Origin: a virus
Virus record (IMG/VR): IMGVR_UViG_3300023301_000033
Location: 1 to 39,615 of that record
DNA: 39,615 nt
Strand: one strand, 5' to 3'
Positions 32,175-39,181 of this stretch are shown one piece after another. The position numbers and the translations under genes were made by a program. The stretch's first letter is position 1, and each line of letters begins with the position of its first letter. The notes beneath the pieces are model-generated. The model worked only from the letters and a program-made list of their open reading frames with translations. It made no database searches and had not been told where the DNA came from.

Positions 32175-32486
32175 TTATTGTTTCACTTGCTTTGTGGTGA
32201 TTTCTCTGGGAACATACTCCTTCTTGATTACATCAAAAATTAATATATTGGTATTACTGAACTTCTCATATATTATCAAAGTTGCGATAACATTGAGTAT
32301 GGTATTACCACTCAGCAACAACCAATCCTCTTCTTCAAAGCTTGACATCTTACCCTTGAATTCCTCGAATAATCTTTCAACATTGAAGATATTAACTCTG
32401 CCATAAGTTAGTGGAATAAGCTCATCCCCAAACTTCCTAGCTCCTTCAAAATCATGACCAGAAGAATTAACAATCCACACCTTCAT
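32175..32486 (-). CDS. Unknown 103-aa alpha/beta protein
   Basis: ATG at 32486 with GGGGAGGTGA. It begins MKVWIVNSSGHDFEGARKFG, has a strand-rich middle (WLLLSGNTILNVIATLIIYE and TNILIFDVIKKEY) like a small Rossmann unit. Genes of this type are common next to phage recombination genes; function unknown. Confidence 0.7.
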   Translation of the reverse strand: MKVWIVNSSGHDFEGARKFGDELIPLTYGRVNIFNVERLFEEFKGKMSSFEEEDWLLLSGNTILNVIATLIIYEKFSNTNILIFDVIKKEYVPREITTKQVKQ

Positions 32487-32543
32487 AAAATCACCTCCCC
32501 AATTCCTACACTTAACTATATCGTATAGGAGTTGTTGTCAACC

Positions 32544-33503
32544 CTACTTTTTATTAAAATTATGTTCCTTATAAAATTCTGTATCCATTCCCTTTTGCTC
32601 CATGATAAGAAGCTCCCTGAACGGATCATTATTATAGTATCCTCCTGTGTTAGGATATATAATCCCCTTGCGAATATCCTGACATATAGCATAAAGCTCC
32701 TTGCCAATCAAATCAATCTCGTAGTTAGTTCTGTACACCTTATGCCTCTTGAAGAATTGTTTATCTGCTTCCTGGATGATTCCAAGTATATCCTGATAAT
32801 CATTTGGGTCAAGACCATTGTCCTCAATAGCTTGCATGTAAACCTCATAGGTTGTATCAATATTCTTAGCCTTGGACAATCCCCCATTCTTGAGAACCTT
32901 TGGTACGGTTGGTGTTTTGGTCTTTATAAGATTAAAAATAATTCCTGAAATTGCGAACCCATCTAATAGTTCACGTAATGCCCATAGATAGTAGTTTGCT
33001 TGTTCGTCCATCACTAGACCATCTTCATATTTATCGAGGTCTATGCCTGTGAATTTGTGGTCTACTAGCCACATTTCCCCTGTCTCGTCCAAGACAACCA
33101 GATCAAGTATCCCTCGCAGGAAACTCCTTGATGGAGAATTTTTAAATGTTGGAATATTAACCCTGAATTTCTCCTCAACCGCTTGGATTCTCCATTCACC
33201 TTCTTGGTCATAATGATCAATGTAACGTTTGACCATATCCTCGGATTGTTCTCTAACCTCCACGAATTCATCCATCTCTTCTTGGAACATATCCTTGGTA
33301 ACTTCCAACCAATATTCTTCACTAGCTTTGATCCAATCTTCCCCCTTATAATATTGCTCCAGAAGGTGATGACCATACTTGCCAACTTCGACTTTATGGA
33401 TACGTTGGATTGCTTCCAATTTCTCAACGTATTTGTAGTACCACTTTTTCCTGCACTGCTTCCAAGTCTTGATCTGTGAATAACTTAAATCTAATGTTCC
33501 CAT
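32544..33503 (-). CDS. PD-(D/E)XK nuclease of the Cas4/RecB type
   Basis: ATG at 33503 with GAGAGGAGA, preferred to the longer frame start at 33566. 319 residues. It begins LDLSYSQIKTWKQCRKKWYY, typical of RecB-like phage nucleases, and the catalytic core is RGILDLVVLDETGEMWLVDH followed by KF: Asp, Asp and Lys in the right order. It processes DNA ends for recombination. The leader upstream is strongly structured (33510-33575). Confidence 0.85.
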   Translation of the reverse strand: MGTLDLSYSQIKTWKQCRKKWYYKYVEKLEAIQRIHKVEVGKYGHHLLEQYYKGEDWIKASEEYWLEVTKDMFQEEMDEFVEVREQSEDMVKRYIDHYDQEGEWRIQAVEEKFRVNIPTFKNSPSRSFLRGILDLVVLDETGEMWLVDHKFTGIDLDKYEDGLVMDEQANYYLWALRELLDGFAISGIIFNLIKTKTPTVPKVLKNGGLSKAKNIDTTYEVYMQAIEDNGLDPNDYQDILGIIQEADKQFFKRHKVYRTNYEIDLIGKELYAICQDIRKGIIYPNTGGYYNNDPFRELLIMEQKGMDTEFYKEHNFNKK

Positions 33504-33593
33504 TATTAATCTCCTCTCATATTTTAGTTGGTAGATAAGGTTATCAGAAACCATAGTTCTTGACAACCAACTACCAAATGTGTTACTTTATTG
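33504..33593 (-). promoter_or_regulatory. Structured mRNA leader
   Basis: On the minus strand UAGUUGGU pairs with ACCAACUA and, alternatively, UUGGUAG with CUACCAA, 40-50 nt apart. The leader starts after a stop codon with AATAAAG and ends ACUAAAAUAUGAGAGGAG, like other leaders in this genome. No gene in it. Confidence 0.4.
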
Positions 33594-33914
33594 TCATTCC
33601 AAACCAAACACCTTTCTCATCAGCATGATACTTTCCTCACATTCTCCTCCTTGCTTTTTGTATCCAGCAAATGCTCCTGGCATAAATATTGACTCGTAGA
33701 ATCCATTAACATGCTTTGGTGCAGTGGTCACAACATAAAAATCGTTACCCTCTTGCCAACCATCCATAAGTGCCTTTTGGGTATCCACAATATCTTGCTT
33801 GAATTCCTCTTCAAATAGGAAGTGATTAACAATGGCATAACTCCTACCATAATATTTGCCTGACCTCTTGTAGAAGGTTACATCAATCAACTGCTTGTTT
33901 GGTTTATCTGTCAA
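33594..33914 (-). CDS. Unknown 106-aa protein
   Basis: TTG at 33914 with GGGAGGTG 9 nt away. It has a beta-rich start (VTFYKRSGKYYGRSYAIVNH), a helix and a second strand set (FYVVTTAPKHVNGFYESIFM). No family recognised. It lies between the SNF2 helicase and the nuclease genes. Confidence 0.7.
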   Translation of the reverse strand: MTDKPNKQLIDVTFYKRSGKYYGRSYAIVNHFLFEEEFKQDIVDTQKALMDGWQEGNDFYVVTTAPKHVNGFYESIFMPGAFAGYKKQGGECEESIMLMRKVFGLE

Positions 33915-33987
33915 TTATTTCACCTCCCTTCGTCGCTTCCATCCCCTTCATTGTTAGTATATTGGATTGAGGCGAACCCCAACCCTA

Positions 33988-35619
33988 CTACTTTTTAAAT
34001 AATTCTCTCATCATTGCAGGAGTTATTTGATTGTTGATAATCTCATCAAATGTCTTGGACTTCTGCTCCAACATCAATTCAATTCGTTCCTCTATAGTAT
34101 CTTTGGCGACGAGGTTGATTATGCTAACAGAATTCTTTTGACCCATCCTGTGCAATCTGTCCTCTGCTTGCTGGTTGATTGCTGGTGTCCAATGTCTGTC
34201 AATGAATATTGCAATATCTGAAGATGTCCATGTTAATCCCAATCCTGCTGCCTCTATTGTCGCTAACATAATTCTAGTGTCATCATCCTCTTGGAAGCTT
34301 CTCGTTGCCTCACGACGATTCTCCTGTGATACAGTGCCTGTTATTGCAACCCATTTGATTCCTTCTTCATCCAACCGCTTCGCAAACAATTCTATACCTT
34401 TCCTGAACTGGCTGAATACGGCAATCTTGTGTCCACCCTTGTTCTCCTTGATTATGTCCATCAGGACATCGAACTTAGCACTCTGTGTTATGTCATGGGA
34501 CAATAATTGTGGGCTAATAGCAATCTGTCTCAGTCTAGTAATCTGAGCAATTGCTACAGGTGCAGCAACAACATCTTCTTCCGATAATTGGACCAATGCA
34601 TCTTTCTCCATCTGATTGTATAATGTCCTCTGGTTACCACTTAGTTCAACCAATTGTCTCTGGTGGACTTTGTCTGGCAACTCCTTCAACACTTCTTTCT
34701 TGTTGCGTCTAATCATCACAGGAGCAATGTCTTGTCTCAGCTTATCTTGTTGCTCCTTAGTTCCTGCTAGGATATCTTTGCCAAACCCATTATAATATAT
34801 TTGGCAATATTTCTCAACGAATCTCCAATAACTGGAAAACTTCTTTGGGTACAAGTTGTTAAGTAAGCTCCACAATTCATCAGCTCTGTTCAGCATTGGT
34901 GTACCTGTTAATAGGAAAACATATTCACTTTTGAGCTTCTTGGCACATTGGGTTTGCTTTGCTTTCCTGTTCTTGAGTTTGTGAGCTTCATCGAATACGA
35001 TTGCTCCCCAATTCTTTTCCTGAAGTTCAGGGTGTAATCTCAGTGCTTCATAGTTCATTATCAGGTATTTGCCAGTAAACTCGTTTATGATTTTATCACG
35101 CTTGGCTTTAGTTCCACTTACTATGGAAAATTTTGAGTCTGTCCACATTGCGATCTCATCAGACCAATTCCATTTCAATGAGTTTGGGCATACAACTAAT
35201 ATTTGCTCCACTCCAGTTTCCTCACATGCTGTTATCGCTTGTAGGGTTTTACCTGTACCCATATCGTCTGCCAATATTGCACGTTTGGTTTTGTGAAGGA
35301 AGTTTGCTCCCACTCGCTGATAGTTTCTCAACTTGTCAGCGAATGGTACGGTGAGATCTATATCCTCCAAATTTTTCAATTCAACACGCTTTAGATGATT
35401 GCTTTCTGCTTTGGTCATATAGTTCCTAACCTCTGGTGAAACATTCAAGGAATTGCCAAATTCATACATTAACTCGACAACTATTGCTCGCTCCATTGGA
35501 TACTCCCAGACCTTCATCTTAGAATTCCACTTGCATCCTGATATAGACTTGGCTTTTTCCTTCTGCTTGAATTCGCATTTCAGTGCCAACTTGTTATCAT
35601 TAACCAACAAGACTGCCAT
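33988..35619 (-). CDS. SNF2-family DNA helicase/translocase
   Basis: ATG at 35619 with AGGAG, overlapping the sigma gene end by 20 bp. 543 residues. Motif I AILADDMGTGKTLQAI (about 115-130), Ia VCPNSLKWNW, II VFDEAHKLKN (210-213), III LLTGTPMLN, and in the C-terminal lobe AVFSQFRKG and QQAEDRLHRMGQ (motif VI). The first 80 residues resemble the small N-terminal unit of phage SNF2 proteins. It would move along DNA at forks or recombination intermediates. Confidence 0.92.
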   Translation of the reverse strand: MAVLLVNDNKLALKCEFKQKEKAKSISGCKWNSKMKVWEYPMERAIVVELMYEFGNSLNVSPEVRNYMTKAESNHLKRVELKNLEDIDLTVPFADKLRNYQRVGANFLHKTKRAILADDMGTGKTLQAITACEETGVEQILVVCPNSLKWNWSDEIAMWTDSKFSIVSGTKAKRDKIINEFTGKYLIMNYEALRLHPELQEKNWGAIVFDEAHKLKNRKAKQTQCAKKLKSEYVFLLTGTPMLNRADELWSLLNNLYPKKFSSYWRFVEKYCQIYYNGFGKDILAGTKEQQDKLRQDIAPVMIRRNKKEVLKELPDKVHQRQLVELSGNQRTLYNQMEKDALVQLSEEDVVAAPVAIAQITRLRQIAISPQLLSHDITQSAKFDVLMDIIKENKGGHKIAVFSQFRKGIELFAKRLDEEGIKWVAITGTVSQENRREATRSFQEDDDTRIMLATIEAAGLGLTWTSSDIAIFIDRHWTPAINQQAEDRLHRMGQKNSVSIINLVAKDTIEERIELMLEQKSKTFDEIINNQITPAMMRELFKK

Positions 35620-36085
35620 TATTGATCACGCTCCTAACTTTCTCCTTAGCTCTCACATAAATACGACTAATCTGGGATTGACTCAACCCAATGGCATCTG
35701 AAATTTCCTTCTGATTATATCCATCCATGGTCATACAAACGATCTTGAATTCATTATCATCCAAATAGACTCTTACGCTATCCATTGTCTCATCGTACCC
35801 TGTTTCATAATAGGTAATATCGAGTTTCAACTCATCTGTACTCTCAGTTGTGTGCTTGAATTTTCTCATCTCCTGAAGAACCTCGTTGGAAATTACTCGG
35901 AAAGCAAAGGTGCTGAATTTGACACCCTTGCTATCATCAAACCCTTTTGCTGCTTTGTACAATCCAATAAGTGCCATCTGCTTGATGTCCTCAAAATCCA
36001 CCATTGTCTTCGGTATGAATCTGTGTGCCACTTTGTAAGCTAGTTTCTCATTATCATTTACTAATTTCTCCACGTTGTTTTGCAT
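35600..36085 (-). CDS. Phage RNA polymerase sigma factor (sigma-70 family)
   Basis: The ATG at 36085 is used, with GAGGAGAGG upstream. 161 residues. Region 2: AYKVAHRFIPKTMVDFEDIK, then ALIGLYKAAKGFDDSKGVKF and STFAFRVISNEVLQEMRK. Region 4: NQKEISDAIGLSQSQISRIY followed by VRAKEKV. Region 3 is absent, as in short phage and SigK/SigF-like factors. It could direct host RNA polymerase to late promoters. Its leader contains one of the three structured elements (36103-36150), so it may be under RNA-level control. Confidence 0.88.
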   Translation of the reverse strand: MQNNVEKLVNDNEKLAYKVAHRFIPKTMVDFEDIKQMALIGLYKAAKGFDDSKGVKFSTFAFRVISNEVLQEMRKFKHTTESTDELKLDITYYETGYDETMDSVRVYLDDNEFKIVCMTMDGYNQKEISDAIGLSQSQISRIYVRAKEKVRSVINNGSLVG

Positions 36086-36102
36086 TTTGCATTTCCTCTC
36101 CT

Positions 36103-36150
36103 CGAACCGATAAATCTAGTATGCATCATCGTCATCGGTTTCGCACATAT
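36103..36150 (-). ncRNA. Structured intergenic element, copy 1 (before the sigma gene)
   Basis: On the minus strand AUAUGUGC-GAAACCGAU-9 nt-GCAUACUA-spacer-AUCGGUUCG. CGAAACCGAU can pair with AUCGGUUCG with one bulged A, and UGUGC with GCAUA, in the interleaved order of an H-type pseudoknot. The last strand abuts the GAGGAGAGG site of the sigma gene. Confidence 0.5.
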
Positions 36151-36154
36151 TATT

Positions 36155-36466
36155 TTAGTATCTAGTTGGCAATCTGAAGTCGAAGTTGAATCCCTTTTCT
36201 GGTTCTTCCAATAGCTCTGTGATAGCCACCCATAATGTACTTTTGCGAATCACGATTTGGAAGAAATCATCACCATTTTGGAACAAATTAATCATGCTTG
36301 AATCCTGACAGTTGATCCAATATCGATCACGATTCTTGTACAGATAATATAGAACATTCTGCAAATGATTCTTCTCCATATCTCTCAGTTCAATGCCATT
36401 GCCGTAACTGTCCATCCAGCTATCTCTGTTCAAAACTGTCTCTGTGCTCATTTTCTTCATCATCAT
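36155..36466 (-). CDS. Unknown 103-aa protein downstream of a hammerhead
   Basis: ATG at 36466 with AGGAGGAGA 7-8 nt away, followed by more Met codons. The product has DSWMDSYGNGIELRDMEKNH, an aromatic middle (VLYYLYKNRDRYWINCQ) and ends FNFDFRLPTRY. No family recognised. Its mRNA would start at, or be cut at, the hammerhead ribozyme 65 nt upstream. Confidence 0.7.
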   Translation of the reverse strand: MMMKKMSTETVLNRDSWMDSYGNGIELRDMEKNHLQNVLYYLYKNRDRYWINCQDSSMINLFQNGDDFFQIVIRKSTLWVAITELLEEPEKGFNFDFRLPTRY

Positions 36467-36484
36467 TAAAATCTCCTCCTGTAG

Positions 36485-36600
36485 GATAATACTAGGTCTG
36501 TCTCATCAGACTGGCTAGACCATCAACCAGTAACCACTTGCTTCCCCAATTCTCTGCCTACATATCTGGCAAGTGGTTTCGACTGATTTTCATTATTATC
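36485..36600 (-). ncRNA. Hammerhead ribozyme, type II
   Basis: All core parts are in place. GAA (36580-36578) is followed by stem III ACCACUUGC/GCAAGUGGU (36577-36569 with 36541-36533), one unpaired U (36532), stem I ACUGG/CCAGU (36531-36527 with 36514-36510), then CUGAUGA (36509-36503) and stem II beginning GAC/GUC with the expected G-C pair. After an A-A mismatch come GA/UC, and GAUAAUA (36600-36594) pairs with UAUUAUC (36491-36485) as an outer helix. Self-cleavage is expected between 36532 and 36531. The first strand contains the stop codon of the upstream gene. Confidence 0.88.
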
Positions 36601-37111
36601 GTCCGTTCTTAACGTTATATACAGTTGACTTGCTTACACTGAACTCCTCAGCAATATCTTTGATTGAAACATTCTGGCTGATTCTTTCAAGAATCTTAGC
36701 ATTACGTTCTTCAATAGTCATCTCAGTAGCTTTAGGTTCTTCCACTTTTACCGTTGATTCAACCGCTTCTGGAGTCATTGGATACTGTTCTTGTGGGTTA
36801 ATTACCTGTGCTGAATTATCGTAATCTTCAACCATGCCAAGTTCCTTGTAATTCTTCTTAAGTTCCTTCAATCTTGACTTATCGTCACATTTGATAAGGA
36901 CAGTGTAATCAAACAACTCGATAGCATCTTCAATATCCATTCCCTCAAAAACTAAATCGTTGGCATGAGACTGAATTGCCTTTGGTGCTTTGTTCTTCTT
37001 GATCCAACCCATGTAATCTCTGAATGCAATTTCAATCTGTGTTGAAGCTCCAACGTAAATTTCCTCTCCCTGTACCTCTACTGCGAATACTCCACTTGTG
37101 TTCTTTTCCAT
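36596..37111 (-). CDS. GIY-YIG-like domain fused to a C-terminal HTH (171 aa)
   Basis: ATG at 37111; AAGGAG is 9 nt away, while the ATG at 37120 abuts it. Residues 4-50 match the protein at 27.5 kb: TSGVFAVEVQGEEIYVGAST, then QIEIAFRDYMGWIKKNKAPK. GIY is GVF and YIG is YVG. A linker with a Glu/Pro-rich part leads to an HTH at about 135-170 (IKDIAEEFSVSKSTVYNVKN). It may be a DNA-binding regulator that kept a nuclease fold; whether it cuts is unclear. Confidence 0.7.
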   Translation of the reverse strand: MEKNTSGVFAVEVQGEEIYVGASTQIEIAFRDYMGWIKKNKAPKAIQSHANDLVFEGMDIEDAIELFDYTVLIKCDDKSRLKELKKNYKELGMVEDYDNSAQVINPQEQYPMTPEAVESTVKVEEPKATEMTIEERNAKILERISQNVSIKDIAEEFSVSKSTVYNVKNGR

Positions 37112-37199
37112 AATAAACATCTCCTTATAATTTAGTAGTTTTGTGGTTCTCTCGAACCGATAATCTAAGTATGCTTGATCCTTATCAGCTTCGCACACT
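37112..37199 (-). ncRNA. Structured intergenic element, copy 2, and tetraloop hairpin
   Basis: Element at 37153-37204: AAGUGUGC pairs with GCAUACUU (one G-U) and CGAAGCUGAU with AUCGGUUCG (two wobbles, one bulge), interleaved. Overlapping its end, GGUUC-GAGA-GAACC forms a perfect hairpin that would compete with the second helix. ACUAAAUUAUAAGGAGAUG follows, containing the ribosome binding site. Confidence 0.5.
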
Positions 37200-37292
37200 T
37201 TATTTTGAATTGTTTGAAATTAAATCTCCTTCATCCATTCCCATGAATACAACTTCCAAAACAACCATGACTGCTCTCCCAATATTAATCAT
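37200..37292 (-). CDS. Small 30-aa protein
   Basis: ATG at 37292 with GAGAGGAGG 8 nt away. The product, starting MINIGRAVMVVLEVVFMGMD, is hydrophobic in its first 18 residues and may insert in the membrane. Its stop codon is the start of element copy 2. The excellent ribosome binding site argues that it is translated. Confidence 0.5.
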   Translation of the reverse strand: MINIGRAVMVVLEVVFMGMDEGDLISNNSK

Positions 37293-37307
37293 CTTGCCAC
37301 CTCCTCT

Positions 37308-37356
37308 CCAATAAACTAAGTATGCAACAACGGTATCGGTTTCGCATACTTTATTT
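37308..37356 (-). ncRNA. Structured intergenic element, copy 3
   Basis: AAGUAUGC pairs perfectly with GCAUACUU, and CCGAU within GAAACCGAU with AUUGG (37312-37308), which runs into the GGAGAGGAGG site of the 30-aa gene. The nine bases between the conserved blocks differ from copies 1 and 2. Confidence 0.5.
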
Positions 37357-37365
37357 GTAATTTGT

Positions 37366-37477
37366 TGAAACTATTTTAAAATTCATTCCTACCAGTCTTT
37401 CCATTGTTGGTTATGTTGAATTCCTGGGAGTTTAAATGCACTTCCACGATCACTGGTAGGTTAACTAGCATCTAGGA
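37366..37477 (-). other. Gap with a long 9-bp inverted repeat and a weak 31-codon frame
   Basis: CCTACCAGT (37388-37396) and ACTGGTAGG (37452-37460) are perfectly complementary. On the minus strand an ATG at 37471 opens a 31-codon frame without a ribosome binding site, ending at 37376. A second frame without a start reads like a protein end (PGIQHNQQWKDW). This could be a folded RNA or remains of a gene. It is not a tRNA. Confidence 0.35.
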
Positions 37478-37999
37478 TCAAAAATTCTTTGACATAATCC
37501 CTGACTTCGGTATCCATCCCTGATATGTTATAGAAGTGATCATATCTCTGATCTTCTCAATATCTTTCTCCTCCTGTGGGATATGGTAATGCTTGCCACA
37601 TTCTGGACCAATGCCATACAGCACACTAACTGGATGAGTCAAGTCTCTGCCACAGTGCCTGCAAATGGATGTTGGAGTTGCTATCGCTCTACCATCCACC
37701 TTGTATGCCTTCTCTGTCTCTCCAATTATGGCAACTTCCAATTCCCTTGGAGTCTCCATCTTAACAGCTAACCACTTTTGTAGATATATGGTTCCACGCT
37801 TCTGTTGGTTGGGTTGTAACTTTCTCCACTTGGTTTTGTAGATGTTACCAAGATCAATTCTCAGGGTATCCTTATATTCTGGTTTAATAAGGAAGATTCC
37901 TGCAAGCCAATTACCAACGTCTTCCAATTTCTGGAGGTTGTCAGCCTTGGCAACATCTTGCTCAAACTTATTATAAATTTCCAATTCCGTCATATTCAT
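37478..37999 (-). CDS. DUF6011-like zinc-binding protein (173 aa)
   Basis: ATG at 37999 overlaps the upstream stop (ATGA). The first 100 residues are helical. Residues 113-139 contain CRHCGRDLTHPVSVLYGIGP followed by ECGKHY, the CxxCxRxL...GxGPxC signature I associate with DUF6011, a probable zinc-binding unit in phage proteins. Function unknown. Confidence 0.75.
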   Translation of the reverse strand: MNMTELEIYNKFEQDVAKADNLQKLEDVGNWLAGIFLIKPEYKDTLRIDLGNIYKTKWRKLQPNQQKRGTIYLQKWLAVKMETPRELEVAIIGETEKAYKVDGRAIATPTSICRHCGRDLTHPVSVLYGIGPECGKHYHIPQEEKDIEKIRDMITSITYQGWIPKSGIMSKNF

Positions 38000-38235
38000 T
38001 TTGACACCACCAACATCTTGACCACTCCCACTCTTCTCAGTTCGTGAATAAATTCTTCTGCATTGCTATATTCAATCTTGGAACCATCCCACACCTCACA
38101 ACGCTTGGCAACTTCTGACATATAATCCTCCTTTGATGAAGGTCGCACCCACACATCTAACTTCATGGCAGATACGATATCCTCGTAACTGTTAGCTTCA
38201 AATGATGCATTATCTTCCAATATAACTTTAATCAT
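37996..38235 (-). CDS. Unknown 79-aa protein
   Basis: ATG at 38235 with AAGGAGGTC. The product has alternating strands and helices (MIKVILEDNASFEANSYEDI, then EVWDGSKIEYSNAEEFIHEL) and ends VVKMLVVSK. No family recognised. Its leader contains a possible hammerhead ribozyme. Confidence 0.7.
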   Translation of the reverse strand: MIKVILEDNASFEANSYEDIVSAMKLDVWVRPSSKEDYMSEVAKRCEVWDGSKIEYSNAEEFIHELRRVGVVKMLVVSK

Positions 38236-38256
38236 AATATTGACCTCCTTATTATT

Positions 38257-38334
38257 TTAGCCTATATCATCAGTGATGGTAGGCTATCTCCACCAAACTA
38301 CCCTTTTGGGTAGTTTCAACTATTATGAAGCTAA
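38257..38334 (-). ncRNA. Candidate second hammerhead ribozyme, weaker stem II
   Basis: GAA (38317-38315), stem III ACUACCC-AAAA-GGGUAGU (38314-38297), single U (38296), stem I UGGUGG/CCAUCA (38295-38290 with 38279-38274, one G-U), CUGAUGA (38273-38267). These follow each other with the exact hammerhead spacing. Stem II is poor: the first pair would be U-U; an outer UUAGC/GCUAA helix (38334-38330, 38261-38257) may close it. Cleavage would be between 38296 and 38295. Alternatively the AGCCUA/UAGGCU hairpin forms. Confidence 0.55.
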
Positions 38335-39132
38335 CTTGTTGATTCTCTTGCCGATGAACTTAACTGCTTTCTGTTGTAGTTCATCTGCTCCCATCCATCC
38401 GTACCCACGAATAACCTTCTTGAAGTTGAAGTAATCATCAGCTCCTGGTTTCAATTGGATTGTGCTGTTAATGGAGCGTTCAACCATCATCTGTGTGATT
38501 ACTATCCAAGCTTGCAACTTGTCAAAATTCGTTGTTCCTTGGTGTTGTCTGAACTCAATTGTTCCGTGTCGTCTGAAGCTCTGGCAGTTCAGTTTCACAT
38601 AACGATCGCCGTATATTCTGTCAATAATCTCATCCACTGAAGTTGCTGCCTTGAGTCTTTCCAAGTTCGTGCTTGGGCTCTTGCACATGTTGTTGTTGCT
38701 TCCACGTCTGCTTGGTGACAACATGCTGTCAATCGTATCTTCATATCTGCTGTACATTCCATATATATTCTTGAAAGTCTTCAATGTAAAGTCAGTAGCG
38801 TCATGGTGGACATGAATCCCACAAGAATGATCAATCTTGGCTCCAACCTGATCCAATGCATCAGTAACTTTCTTGAGTTCAGCTAATCCCTGTTTGCCTT
38901 TAAGGATAGGAGATACAATCTCAAGTCCTTCGTGTGCAACACTTGCATCATAAACTAGCTTCCAATATCTTCTAGTTGTGTGACTGTATCCTTCCCAGTT
39001 TACTTGTATGCCATTGCTTGCAAGTGCTGCAAGAACCTTGTCAACTGCTCTTGCTCGTGATCCCTCTTTAAGGAAAAACTCAATCTCAACACCAAATGTT
39101 CTGTTCTCGCTAAATCCTTCATTCTTCTTCAT
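38323..39132 (-). CDS. Amidoligase-family enzyme
   Basis: ATG at 39132 (or TTG at 39138) after AAGGAG. About 269 residues. It matches the putative amidoligase family: TFGVEIEFFLKEGSR at the start, GLEIVSPILKGKQGLAELKK, CGIHVHHDATDFTLKTFKNI, and TIEFRQHQGTTNFDKLQAW. These enzymes are COOH-NH2 ligases related to glutamine synthetase. The substrate, perhaps a peptide, a host protein or cell-wall material, is not evident. It is one of the first early genes after the main promoter. Confidence 0.82.
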   Translation of the reverse strand: MKKNEGFSENRTFGVEIEFFLKEGSRARAVDKVLAALASNGIQVNWEGYSHTTRRYWKLVYDASVAHEGLEIVSPILKGKQGLAELKKVTDALDQVGAKIDHSCGIHVHHDATDFTLKTFKNIYGMYSRYEDTIDSMLSPSRRGSNNNMCKSPSTNLERLKAATSVDEIIDRIYGDRYVKLNCQSFRRHGTIEFRQHQGTTNFDKLQAWIVITQMMVERSINSTIQLKPGADDYFNFKKVIRGYGWMGADELQQKAVKFIGKRINKLAS

Positions 39133-39138
39133 AACCAA

Positions 39139-39181
39139 TCATCTCCTTATAATTTAGTAGGAGGGCGAACCCTCCACAGTG
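39139..39181 (-). promoter_or_regulatory. UUCG-tetraloop hairpin leader of the amidoligase gene
   Basis: GGAGGG-UUCG-CCCUCC on the minus strand is followed directly by UACUAAAUUAUAAGGAGAUG, the same end as the leader of the GIY-YIG/HTH gene at 37.1 kb. There is no run of U, so it is not a terminator. It may stabilise the mRNA or position the ribosome. Confidence 0.6.

Noticed and set aside
36103-36150. tRNA gene suggested by GGTTCGA
   Set aside because: No acceptor stem, anticodon arm or CCA context can be drawn; the motif is an arm of the repeated element.
38297-38314. Perfect hairpin AAACTACCC-TTTT-GGGTAGTTT taken first as a terminator
   Set aside because: No run of U follows on the minus strand, and its position relative to GAA and CUGAUGA fits stem III of a hammerhead better.
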